Shown in pieces: positions 1-5,831 of a stretch of 7,259 nt of DNA; position 1 is the first letter of the stretch; each line of letters begins with the position of its first letter. The translations under genes were made by a program, and so were the position numbers. The DNA is from an uncultured Oscillospiraceae bacterium (GTDB lineage: Bacteria; Bacillota_A; Clostridia; Oscillospirales; Oscillospiraceae): positions 1-7,259 of the forward strand of contig CANRKN010000102.1 in NCBI GenBank assembly GCA_947631215.1. Reading direction: 5' to 3'. A model generated the notes under the pieces. The model was not told the origin of the DNA, did not search any database, and was given only the letters and a program-made list of their open reading frames with translations.

Positions 1-83
1 ACAGCTATTGTATCACGGGCATCTCTAAGCCTGCTGATATCTGGATTATTAACTTTCAAACTTATTATACGAGGAGGACATTC

Positions 84-926
84 ATGGACATTCGTTATTC
101 CGCCAGCCCCAACGACGTGAAGCGCTATACCACCGAGGAGCTGCGCAAAGAGTTTTTGATCACCGATCTCTATGAGCCTGACACCGTGAAGGCCACCTAC
201 TCCCATGTGGACCGCATGGTGGTCATGGGCATCATGCCCGTGCATGAGGAGGTGCCCATTGATAAGGGCATCGACATCTGGGCCAACTTCGGCACCAGCT
301 GCTTCTTCGAGCGCCGGGAGGCGGGCATCTTCAACCTGGGCGGCAAGGGTTATATCACCGTGGACGGCGCCCGCTACGACATGGTGTATGAGGACTGCCT
401 CTACATCACCAAGGGCGCCAAGACCGTCACCTTCGGCAGCGTCAGCGCCGACGAGCCCGCGAAGTTCTATCTGGCCTCCACGCCGGCCCACTGCAGCTAT
501 GAGACGAAGCTTTTGACCTATGAAAAGGCCAACCACCGCCCCTGCGGCGAGGACGAGAACGCCAACAAGCGGGTCATCAACCAGTTCATCCATCCCGACG
601 TGCTGCCCACCTGCCAGCTATCCATGGGCCTTACCCAGCTGGCCCCGGGGAGCGTGTGGAACACCATGCCCAGCCACACCCATGAGCGGCGCATGGAGGT
701 CTACACCTACTTTGAGATCCCCAAGGACCACGTGGTCATGCATTTCATGGGCCAGCCCCAGGAGACCCGCCATCTGGTGATGCAGAACTTCGACGCGGTC
801 ATCTCCCCGTCCTGGTCCATCCACAGCGGCTGCGGCACCTCCAACTACACCTTCATCTGGGCCATGGGCGGCGAGAACCAGGCCTTCGACGACATGGACA
901 ATATCGTGTCCACCGATCTGCGATAA
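84..926 (+). CDS. kduI: 5-keto-4-deoxyuronate isomerase (4-deoxy-L-threo-5-hexosulose-uronate ketol-isomerase)
   Basis: Cytoplasmic zinc isomerase converting 5-keto-4-deoxyuronate, formed from the unsaturated uronate released by pectate/uronan lyases, into 2,5-diketo-3-deoxygluconate, the substrate of the next gene's product. The protein is 280 residues, essentially the family length (E. coli KduI is 278), and reads as KduI throughout. The cupin metal site is intact: His198, His200, Glu205 in the segment MPSHTHERRMEVYTYFE and His247 in SPSWSIHSG, each shifted by two from the E. coli ligands H196, H198, E203, H245. The start is set by GAGGAGGA at 71-78, six bases before the ATG. It is the first gene of a tight operon with kduD 12 bases downstream. 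No convincing promoter lies in the 83 bases upstream, so the promoter or further operon genes are probably outside the window. Identification is firm. Confidence 0.97.
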   Translation: MDIRYSASPNDVKRYTTEELRKEFLITDLYEPDTVKATYSHVDRMVVMGIMPVHEEVPIDKGIDIWANFGTSCFFERREAGIFNLGGKGYITVDGARYDMVYEDCLYITKGAKTVTFGSVSADEPAKFYLASTPAHCSYETKLLTYEKANHRPCGEDENANKRVINQFIHPDVLPTCQLSMGLTQLAPGSVWNTMPSHTHERRMEVYTYFEIPKDHVVMHFMGQPQETRHLVMQNFDAVISPSWSIHSGCGTSNYTFIWAMGGENQAFDDMDNIVSTDLR

Positions 927-938
927 GGAGAAAATACT

Positions 939-1739
939 ATGGATATGATGAAACAGTTTTCCCTGGAGGGGAAGGTAGCTCTTGTCACCGGCGCGGCCTA
1001 CGGCATCGGCTTCGCCATTGCCAAGGCGCTGGCCGGCGCCGGCGCGAAGATCGTCTTCAATTGCCGCAGCCAGAGCAATATGGACAAGGCCATGGCAGCC
1101 TACGCCGAGGAGGGCATCGACGCCCACGGCTACATCGCCGACGTCACCGACGAGGCCCAGGTGGCCGATCTGGTGGCCAAGATCGAGGCGGACCTGGGCG
1201 GTGTGGACATCCTGGTGAACAACGCCGGCATCATCAAGCGCATCCCCATGCTGGAGATGAGCGCCGAGGACTTCCGCCAGGTGGTGGACATCGACCTGAC
1301 CGGCCCCTTCATCTGTGCCAAGGCCGTCATCCCCGGCATGATCAAGAAGGGCCACGGCAAGATCATCAACATCTGCTCCATGATGAGCGAGCTGGGCCGG
1401 GAGACCGTGTCCGCCTACGCGGCGGCCAAGGGCGGCCTGAAAATGCTCACCCGGAACATCTGCTCCGAATACGGCGAGGCCAACATCCAGTGCAACGGCA
1501 TCGGCCCCGGCTATATCGCCACGCCTCAGACCGCGCCCCTGCGGGAGCGCCAGCCCGACGGCAGCCGTCATCCCTTCGACCAGTTCATCGTCTCCAAGAC
1601 CCCCGCGGGCCGCTGGGGCGAGGCGGAGGACCTGATGGGTCCCGCGGTGTTCCTGGCCTCCGACGCCTCCAACTTCGTCAACGGCCACATCCTGTATGTG
1701 GACGGCGGCATCCTGGCCTATATCGGCAAGCAGCCCTGA
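939..1739 (+). CDS. kduD: 2-dehydro-3-deoxy-D-gluconate 5-dehydrogenase (SDR family)
   Basis: Classical short-chain dehydrogenase of 266 residues. The cofactor-binding motif TGAAYGIG is at residues 17-24, NNAG at 94-97, the catalytic Ser147, Tyr160 and Lys164 are present with the usual 13-residue Ser-Tyr spacing (YAAAK), and the GPG motif is at 189-191. KduD proteins reduce 2,5-diketo-3-deoxygluconate with NADH to 2-keto-3-deoxygluconate, which then enters the KDG kinase/aldolase route; those later genes are not in the window. The specific call rests on high-quality SDR signatures, a KduD-like C-terminus (FVNGHILYVDGG) and position directly after kduI. AAGGAGAA lies just before the ATG at 939. 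A gluconate 5-dehydrogenase would look similar, but the kduI neighbour makes KduD much more likely. Confidence 0.93.
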   Translation: MDMMKQFSLEGKVALVTGAAYGIGFAIAKALAGAGAKIVFNCRSQSNMDKAMAAYAEEGIDAHGYIADVTDEAQVADLVAKIEADLGGVDILVNNAGIIKRIPMLEMSAEDFRQVVDIDLTGPFICAKAVIPGMIKKGHGKIINICSMMSELGRETVSAYAAAKGGLKMLTRNICSEYGEANIQCNGIGPGYIATPQTAPLRERQPDGSRHPFDQFIVSKTPAGRWGEAEDLMGPAVFLASDASNFVNGHILYVDGGILAYIGKQP

Positions 1740-1742
1740 GCC

Positions 1743-2522
1743 ATGAGGAGCGTATCCTTCCGCGCCCTTGACGGCGCGGTGAAGGGATATCTCCAGGAGG
1801 ATTACGATACCCTCCAGGCCCACAAGGTCCGGCCGGCCCTCATCATCTGCCCGGGGGGCGCCTATCGCTGGTGCTCCCCCCGGGAGGAGGACCCGCCGGC
1901 CTTCGCCTTTTTGGCACAGGGGTATCAGGTGTTCATCCTGGAATATTCCGGCGGTGAGCGGGCCGGCGGTTACCGGCCCCTGCGGGAGCTGGCGGAGACA
2001 GTGCGCCATGTGCGGGAAAATGCCGAGGCGTGGCACATAGACCCGGAGAGGGTGGCCGTGCTGGGCTTTTCCGCCGGGGGACACCTGGCGGCCAGCCTGG
2101 GCGCCTTCTGGAATGACCCCGACGTGGGCCTGCCCAAGGGCGTGCGCCCCGACGCGCTGGTGCTGTGTTATCCCGTGATCAGTACAAAGGAATTCGCCCA
2201 CGAGGAGTCTGCCCAGTGGGTATCCGGCAATGACCCGGCCCTGCGGGAGAAGATGCACCTGCCGGACCGTGTGACGGCGGATTTTCCCCCGGCGTTCATA
2301 TGGCACGGCGGGGAGGACGAGAGCGTGCCGCCGGAGAACAGCCTGATGCTGGCCTGCGCCCTGAAAAAACAGGGTGTGCCCTTTGAGCTGCATCTGTTCG
2401 GCTCCGGCGAGCACGGCATATCCATGTGCACCCGGGAGGTGGAGACCCCCGACGACGTGTGCCGGGCGTGGGTCCCTCTTTGCCAGACCTGGCTCAATAA
2501 GCAGTTCAACTATACGCCATAG
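1743..2522 (+). CDS. alpha/beta-hydrolase, Aes/acetylxylan-esterase-like, in kdu operon
   Basis: Serine hydrolase of 259 residues. Seen in sequence: oxyanion-hole segment CPGGAY at 36-41, nucleophile elbow GFSAG at 108-112 (Ser110), probable acid Asp192 in WHGGEDESVP, and catalytic His224 in GSGEHG. This is the layout of the Aes/BD-FAE type of carbohydrate esterases and lipases (COG0657-like). There is no signal peptide, so it should act in the cytoplasm on imported oligosaccharides or sugars. Its ATG is only 3 bases after the kduD stop and no strong ribosome binding site is seen, so translation is probably coupled to kduD. By context I infer removal of acetyl or another ester group from pectin/uronan-derived oligosaccharides before KduI/KduD catabolism; the true substrate cannot be read from sequence. 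The hydrolase assignment is firm, the role is not. Confidence 0.85.
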   Translation: MRSVSFRALDGAVKGYLQEDYDTLQAHKVRPALIICPGGAYRWCSPREEDPPAFAFLAQGYQVFILEYSGGERAGGYRPLRELAETVRHVRENAEAWHIDPERVAVLGFSAGGHLAASLGAFWNDPDVGLPKGVRPDALVLCYPVISTKEFAHEESAQWVSGNDPALREKMHLPDRVTADFPPAFIWHGGEDESVPPENSLMLACALKKQGVPFELHLFGSGEHGISMCTREVETPDDVCRAWVPLCQTWLNKQFNYTP

Positions 2523-2531
2523 GAGGCAGCT

Positions 2532-3386
2532 ATGCAGATCGGTATCCGTTTACACGATGTGAACACCGCCCTGAGGGCGGAGGAGAAGACCATGGAGGCC
2601 CGGGCCCAAAAGGCGCGGGAGGAGGGCTTTTCCTGCGTACACCTGGCCTTTTCCAAGGTCATCAGCGGCGTCACCTTCGACGCCGCAGCCCTGTCGGAGG
2701 GCCTGGGCGTGTACGCAAAGCATGTATTCGCCAACGCGGGACTGGACGTGGCCGTGCTGGGGTGCTATCTGAACCTGGCCCACCCGGACCCGGAGAAGCT
2801 CAAAGAGATCCAGAGCCGGTACTACGGCCATCTTCGTGTGGCATCCATCCTGGGCGCCAGCGTGGTGGGCACGGAGACCGGCGCGCCCAACGCCGAGTAT
2901 AAGCTGGATGCTAACACCCATACGGATGAAGCGCTGGACGCCTTTATCCGGGGCCTGGCGCCGGTGGTGGCGTGCGCGGAGCATTACGGCGTGACCATGG
3001 CCATCGAGCCGGTGTGGAACCACATCGTCTACAACGCGGACCGGGCGGTGAAGGTGCTGAAGGCCATCCAAAGCCATAATCTTCGCATCATCCTGGACCC
3101 GGTGAACCTGCTGTATGCGGGGAACGCCGACGATAAGGACGCAGTCATCGCCGACGCCATCGACAAGCTGGGGGAGGACGTGGCGGTGGTCCACCTCAAG
3201 GACTTCGTCCGGGAGGGGGACAAGCTCAAAAGCATCGCCGCTGGCACCGGTGAGATGGACTATGAGCGCATCCTGCGATTTGTGAAGGAGCGAAAGCCCT
3301 TTATCCAGGCCACGCTGGAGAACACCACCAACGACAACGCCGTGGCCGCCAGGACCTTTCTGGAAAACGTCTACAACGGCCTATAA
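2532..3386 (+). CDS. sugar phosphate isomerase/epimerase-like TIM-barrel protein
   Basis: A 284-residue protein of the xylose-isomerase-like/AP-endonuclease-2 TIM-barrel superfamily, which includes sugar isomerases, epimerases and inosose dehydratases. The four expected metal-site residues are at the ends of beta strands: Glu159 (AIEP), Asp189 (ILDPVN), His221 (VVHLKD) and Glu263 (TLEN). A divalent-metal-dependent aldose-ketose isomerase or C3-epimerase activity on a sugar or sugar acid is the family expectation. AGGAGGCAG just upstream of the ATG at 2532 sets the start, 9 bases after the hydrolase stop. It is the last gene of the kdu operon, ended by the hairpin at 3393-3420. The context suggests a hexuronate or deacylated sugar as substrate, but no sequence feature identifies it. 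No truncation or frameshift is seen. Confidence 0.85.
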   Translation: MQIGIRLHDVNTALRAEEKTMEARAQKAREEGFSCVHLAFSKVISGVTFDAAALSEGLGVYAKHVFANAGLDVAVLGCYLNLAHPDPEKLKEIQSRYYGHLRVASILGASVVGTETGAPNAEYKLDANTHTDEALDAFIRGLAPVVACAEHYGVTMAIEPVWNHIVYNADRAVKVLKAIQSHNLRIILDPVNLLYAGNADDKDAVIADAIDKLGEDVAVVHLKDFVREGDKLKSIAAGTGEMDYERILRFVKERKPFIQATLENTTNDNAVAARTFLENVYNGL

Positions 3387-3392
3387 AATGAA

Positions 3393-3420
3393 AATGAGCG
3401 GTGCTTTTGCACCGCTCATT
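3393..3420. terminator. bidirectional intrinsic terminator between convergent genes
   Basis: A perfect 12-bp inverted repeat, AATGAGCGGTGC at 3393-3404 and its complement at 3409-3420, with a TTTT loop. It lies 7 bases after the end of the TIM-barrel gene and overlaps the last codons and stop (3416-3418) of the convergent minus-strand gene. Read on the - strand the stem is followed by TTCATTTTAT, a fair U-tract. Read on the + strand there is no real U-run after the stem (CTGCTGTGG), so termination of the kdu operon here may be less efficient or may rely on the A-rich 5' side and the stem alone. Confidence 0.8.
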
Positions 3421-3847
3421 CTGCTGTGGTGATGAACACCTTTTGGATCCCCTCCGGCTCTTGAAAAAGGAGATCCGGCCGTTCCTCGATCGCCGTGAAA
3501 AAGGGCATGTCCAGTTCTGAATAGACGGCGAGATATGTGAGGAATTCACGGGGCGCGGGCATTTGCTTCAGCTGCCGGCCGATGTAGTACTCCGTCAGGT
3601 CCTGCTCCACCATGCTGTCCCAGCAGATGCGGGTCAGCCGCTCTATGCTCTTCGTCACGGCGCCCTGGCTTTGGCCCAGCAGCTTTGCCACGCCCGGATA
3701 GACGTGCTTTGTGACCTTGATGTCATCCATGGCGATGTGCATCTGGAACAGGAGACTTTTGGTGATCTCGACGGCCATGACGAGAGGGCGGATATTGGGG
3801 CGGATAGGACCGAGGATCCTGCGCAGAATAACTTCGCTGTTTGTCAT
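3416..3847 (-). CDS. stand-alone Spo0A C-terminal-domain-like DNA-binding protein
   Basis: A 143-residue protein from the ATG at 3847. Residues about 10-108 follow the pattern of the Spo0A C-terminal (sigma-activator) helical domain. They show an N-terminal ILGPIRPNIRP helix region, then ITKSLLFQMHIAMDDI, then the diagnostic VTKHVYPGVAKLLG (compare ITKVLYPDIAKKF in Spo0A). A recognition-helix region with SIERLTRICW (compare AIRHAIEVAW) and a PAPREFLTYLA tail (compare KPTNSEFIAMVA) follow. No receiver domain is present, so it would not be controlled by the Spo0 phosphorelay in the usual way. The start is chosen by AAAGGTGG on the - strand six bases upstream; a longer reading to 3919 would need a TTG without a ribosome site. 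Residues beyond 110 (FFTAIEERPDLLFQEPEG) are not part of the Spo0A domain. The positions that carry Glu-Arg in the Spo0A recognition helix appear as Thr-Lys here, so its DNA target may differ. Target genes are unknown. Confidence 0.75.
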   Translation of the reverse strand: MTNSEVILRRILGPIRPNIRPLVMAVEITKSLLFQMHIAMDDIKVTKHVYPGVAKLLGQSQGAVTKSIERLTRICWDSMVEQDLTEYYIGRQLKQMPAPREFLTYLAVYSELDMPFFTAIEERPDLLFQEPEGIQKVFITTAE

Positions 3848-3882
3848 ATGGGACCACCTTTCCAACAAGGTAATTCCATAAT

Positions 3883-3929
3883 ATGACAGAAAACGACACA
3901 GGGGCGTATAACGACGCAAGACGACAAAA
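3883..3929 (-). promoter_or_regulatory. 0A-box-like TGTCG direct repeats and possible -10 upstream of the Spo0A-like gene
   Basis: On the - strand the sequence holds TTTGTCGT (3921-3928), TGCGTCGT (3911-3918) and TGTGTCGT (3893-3900), all in one orientation, then a weaker CTGTCATA near 3882-3889. The Spo0A box is TTTGTCGAA-like, so the first copy matches its TTTGTCG core. A TATTAT hexamer on the - strand (3878-3883) could be a -10 giving a start about 24 bases before the ATG, without a good -35, as would suit an activated promoter. Autoregulation by the Spo0A-like protein is an inference. An 8-bp inverted pair (TGTCATAT 3842-3849 with ATATGACA 3881-3888) brackets the leader. Confidence 0.4.
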
Positions 3930-4061
3930 TATCCTGATATTTACATTATTTTGAGGCGGCACAGCAATCGTATTTCTCCCCGCGGCGCCCGCCGTCAGGC
4001 ACATAATCGCCTCTCAGGGCTCATAGGATGTACAAACATCGAACCCGGAGGTCATGAAGCG

Positions 4062-4466
4062 TTGAGCAAACTGAAAAGCGTACTTATGAAACACCGCAGG
4101 TATCTTGGGCCCGCTGCCCTGGTGCTTGCGGTGGCGGCTATTTTCTGGGTGGTGAACAGCCCGGACATCGTGGGCGTTTCCGCCGCGTCCAAGGAACTGC
4201 CCATCTACTCGGTCCAGCGGGACAACAAGGCCGTGAGCCTCACCTTCGACGCCGCCTGGGGTGATGTAAGAGTGCGGCAGCGATACTGCTCGTGTTTGGA
4301 TATAGACGATAGTCATGACCGCCAGTTTGCTGGTGGTCATGTCATCTGCCATCGTTTTACCACGGCAGCAGACACTAGAGGCTTTTTCAATTTACTGCCC
4401 CAAAGTGCACAAAAGGCGAAAAACTGTACGCTATATTTTTGCCCATTCCACAGAAAATGCCCATAA
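4062..4466 (+). pseudogene. truncated PdaB-like polysaccharide deacetylase (N-terminal fragment)
   Basis: The frame opens at TTG 4062, nine bases after GGAGGT (4047-4052). It encodes a basic N-terminus, a membrane/signal segment (YLGPAALVLAVAAIFWVV, residues about 14-31) and then ELPIYSVQRDNKAVSLTFDAAWGD. That last piece is the beginning of the sporulation polysaccharide deacetylases (PdaB-type): a short linker, then the first NodB motif with the catalytic-base Asp in TFDAAWG. Right after Asp68 (about 4265) similarity stops, and the remaining residues to the stop at 4464-4466 are not deacetylase-like. A complete enzyme needs about 200 residues with several more motifs, so this fragment cannot be active. 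The break coincides with a drop in GC content, pointing to insertion or deletion by a mobile element. A possible SigE-like promoter (ATA at 4003, CATAGGAT at 4022) lies upstream but is weak. Confidence 0.65.
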
Positions 4467-4476
4467 GCTCTTGACA
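4265..4476. mobile_element. lower-GC insert, possible decayed insertion-sequence end or MITE
   Basis: This 212-base stretch begins exactly where the deacetylase similarity ends, has clearly lower GC than its neighbours and holds no recognisable gene. Its edges form an imperfect inverted repeat: TGTAAGAG at 4265 against TGTCAAGAG read inward from 4476 on the other strand, that is, identical apart from one base. Inside is a hairpin with 12-bp arms, CATGACCGCCAG at 4314-4325 and CTGGTGGTCATG at 4330-4341, with one G-U pair and a TTTG loop. No target-site duplication is seen and the deacetylase does not resume on the far side, so a simple clean insertion does not explain it. TG-ended repeats suggest an IS-type origin, but I cannot name a family. 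Confidence 0.3.
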
Positions 4477-4499
4477 TTCAAACGCTGATACGTTAAAGT
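4471..4499 (+). promoter_or_regulatory. sigma-A-type promoter of the lysine-riboswitch/ABC transporter operon
   Basis: A consensus -35 TTGACA (4471-4476), a 17-base spacer and TAAAGT as -10 (4494-4499, four of six consensus bases). The predicted start near 4506 is about 40 bases before the riboswitch P1 helix. A 7-bp hairpin (TCGGCCC 4524-4530 with GGGCCGA 4536-4542) sits in the leader just before the aptamer. The -35 lies at the very edge of the possible mobile-element remnant. Confidence 0.65.
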
Positions 4500-4544
4500 C
4501 AGGGAAAATTTCACAGAGTTGCTTCGGCCCTGTCCGGGCCGAGA

Positions 4545-4712
4545 CAATGATAGAGGCGCGGCGCGCATGAGTAGACCTCCGGCATGGGAGCAGGAACTCC
4601 CGGAGGACGGAAAGGGCCCGCCGCCGAAGCGGAATGTGCCACCTGCGGCGCGTTCTGCTGGGCCGGTCGAGAATATCTGCCGGACTGTCACGTATGTGGA
4701 GCGCTATCATTG
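4545..4712 (+). promoter_or_regulatory. lysine riboswitch (L-box) aptamer
   Basis: The conserved L-box elements occur in order: GATAGAGGCGCG (4549-4560), ATGAGTAG (4567-4574), GGAAAGGG (4609-4616), GCCGAAGC (4623-4630), GCTGGGCCGG (4657-4666), GGACTGTCA (4682-4690) and GGAGCGCTATC (4698-4708). The fold can be traced by hand. P1 is CAATGATAG (4545-4553) with CTATCATTG (4704-4712). The P2 end is CCTCC/GGAGG and GGGAG/CTCCC around loop CAGGAA (4591-4596). P3 is a 13-bp helix, 4628-4640 with 4647-4659, around loop ACCTGC (4641-4646). The two loops can form the L2-L3 kissing helix, GCAGG (4590-4594) with CCTGC (4642-4646), a hallmark of this class. It binds L-lysine and here leads a three-gene ABC transporter operon, so it should reduce transporter expression when lysine is high. 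Confidence 0.95.
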
Positions 4713-4758
4713 GCCGACAGCTTTCCCCGCCCGGGAGAGCCCATCATTTTTGAAATGC

Positions 4759-4801
4759 CAGCCATGGATGTTCCGCAGCATCCATGGCTGATATTTTTAT
4801 T
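4759..4801 (+). terminator. riboswitch-controlled intrinsic terminator
   Basis: A perfect 12-bp stem, CAGCCATGGATG (4759-4770) with CATCCATGGCTG (4779-4790), an 8-base loop, and a T-rich tract ATATTTTTATT after it. It lies between the lysine aptamer and the binding-protein gene, so it is the expression platform. A competing antiterminator is possible: 4705-4708 and 4711-4714 pair with 4767-4770 and 4761-4764 around a 2x2 internal loop. This would use the 3' strand of P1 and the 5' arm of the terminator. Lysine binding stabilises P1, frees the terminator arm and stops transcription; this is the usual logic of Firmicute L-boxes. Confidence 0.88.
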
Positions 4802-4830
4802 GCAGTATCAAATCAGAAAGGAAGATCATC

Positions 4831-5760
4831 ATGAAACTGAGAAATCTGACCGCTTTGCTCCTGACCCTGGCCATGCTGCTGTGCCTTGCCGCCTGCGGCG
4901 GCGCCAAGGAGGAGACCGCTCCGGAGCAGGCCCCCGCCGAGGAGACTGCTGAACAAGAGACCCTCGCTGAGGCGGCATCCGACGCCGACGCCGGGGAGGA
5001 AGCTCCTGCTGAGGAGACCGCCGACGGCGGCCAGTTCCGGGTGGGCATGGAGTGCGCCTATGCCCCCAACAACTGGCAGGAGACCGAGGCGTCGGACACC
5101 AACGTGCCCATCGAGAACGTGCCCGGCGCTTACGCCGAGGGCAACGACGTGCAGGTCGCCCGGTATATCGCCGACGCGCTGGGCAAGGAGCTGGTGATCG
5201 TGAAGCTGGGCTGGGACGGCCTGATCGAGGCGCTGAACCAGGGCCAGATCGACGCCATCATCGCCGGCATGATGGACACCCCCGAGCGGAAGGAGGCCAT
5301 CAATTTCAGCGCTCCCTACCATGAGACCGTCTACGCCCTGATGGTCAACGAGGACTCCCCCTATGTGGACGCCACCTCCATCCAGGACTTCTCCGGCGCC
5401 AGCGTCCTGGGCCAGAAGGATACCGCTCTGGACACCGTCATCGACCAGATCGAGGGCGTGGACCACCTGACCCCCGCCGAGAGCGTGCCCGACATGATCT
5501 CCCGCCTGCAGCAGGGCACCTGCGACGCCATCGTCATCAACCTGGAGAACGCTGACGGCTACCTGGCCTCCAACGACAGCTTCCGCGTTGTTACCTTCGA
5601 CGGGGACAACGGCTTCACGCTGGAATCCAAGGGCGCCTGCGTGGGCATCCGCAAGAGCGATACCGACCTGCTGGAGCAGGTGAACGCCGCCCTGGCCGAC
5701 CTGGACCAGGCCGCCCGGGACGAGATGTGGAACGCCGCCGTGGCGGGCCAGCCCACCTAA
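4831..5760 (+). CDS. amino-acid ABC transporter substrate-binding lipoprotein (family 3), predicted lysine-binding
   Basis: A 309-residue extracellular binding protein. It starts with a lipoprotein signal peptide (basic MKLR, leucine-rich core, lipobox LAAC with Cys22 as lipid anchor). A Glu/Ala/Pro-rich acidic linker follows at about 25-67, then a family-3 solute-binding domain from about residue 69 (FRVGMECAYAPNNW). The ligand segment GMMDTPERKEAINFSAPY carries the Thr150/Arg153 pair expected to hold the alpha-amino/carboxyl group of an amino acid. AGGAAG (4819-4824) precedes the ATG by six bases. It is the first gene after the lysine riboswitch and terminator, so lysine is the best substrate guess. 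Family 3 proteins also bind arginine, histidine, glutamine or cystine, so specificity comes from the riboswitch, not from the protein itself. Confidence 0.92.
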   Translation: MKLRNLTALLLTLAMLLCLAACGGAKEETAPEQAPAEETAEQETLAEAASDADAGEEAPAEETADGGQFRVGMECAYAPNNWQETEASDTNVPIENVPGAYAEGNDVQVARYIADALGKELVIVKLGWDGLIEALNQGQIDAIIAGMMDTPERKEAINFSAPYHETVYALMVNEDSPYVDATSIQDFSGASVLGQKDTALDTVIDQIEGVDHLTPAESVPDMISRLQQGTCDAIVINLENADGYLASNDSFRVVTFDGDNGFTLESKGACVGIRKSDTDLLEQVNAALADLDQAARDEMWNAAVAGQPT

Positions 5761-5771
5761 GAACCTGAACC

Positions 5772-5798
5772 GGGAGGGCCGCGTAAAACGGCCCTCCC
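5772..5798 (+). other. intergenic hairpin between binding-protein and permease genes
   Basis: A 10-bp perfect stem, GGGAGGGCCG (5772-5781) with CGGCCCTCCC (5789-5798), and a CGTAAAA loop. No U-run follows (ACACCCCAACG), so it is not a typical intrinsic terminator. Such hairpins after binding-protein genes commonly protect the upstream mRNA end or reduce read-through, giving more binding protein than permease; that role is inferred here. Confidence 0.6.
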
Positions 5799-5831
5799 AC
5801 ACCCCAACGGCGTCATTTGGAGGAACAGAAC

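Noticed and set aside
63..68. TATTAT as -10 of a kduI promoter
   Set aside because: Transcription would start inside or after the ribosome binding site at 71-78, and there is no matching -35.
618..2414. Very long minus-strand open frame (598 codons) across kduI, kduD and the hydrolase gene
   Set aside because: Its translation is a His/Gly/Ala/Val/Asp-rich repeat-like composition typical of the antisense of GC-rich genes; the opposite strand holds three well-identified enzymes with intact motifs.
3848..3919. Longer N-terminus for the Spo0A-like protein
   Set aside because: It would begin at a TTG without a ribosome site, and the extra residues would cover the leader with the probable -10 and repeats, while the ATG at 3847 has a good AGGTGG site.
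4271..4290. GTGCG-like start of a group II intron at the deacetylase break
   Set aside because: No domain V hairpin, no reverse transcriptase, and no resumption of the deacetylase frame downstream.
4519..4791. Small + strand open frames within the transporter leader
   Set aside because: They lie inside the lysine riboswitch and terminator, whose RNA structure fully explains the sequence.
5817..5831. TTG start for the permease
   Set aside because: The TTG overlaps the GGAGG ribosome site that correctly serves the ATG at 5832.
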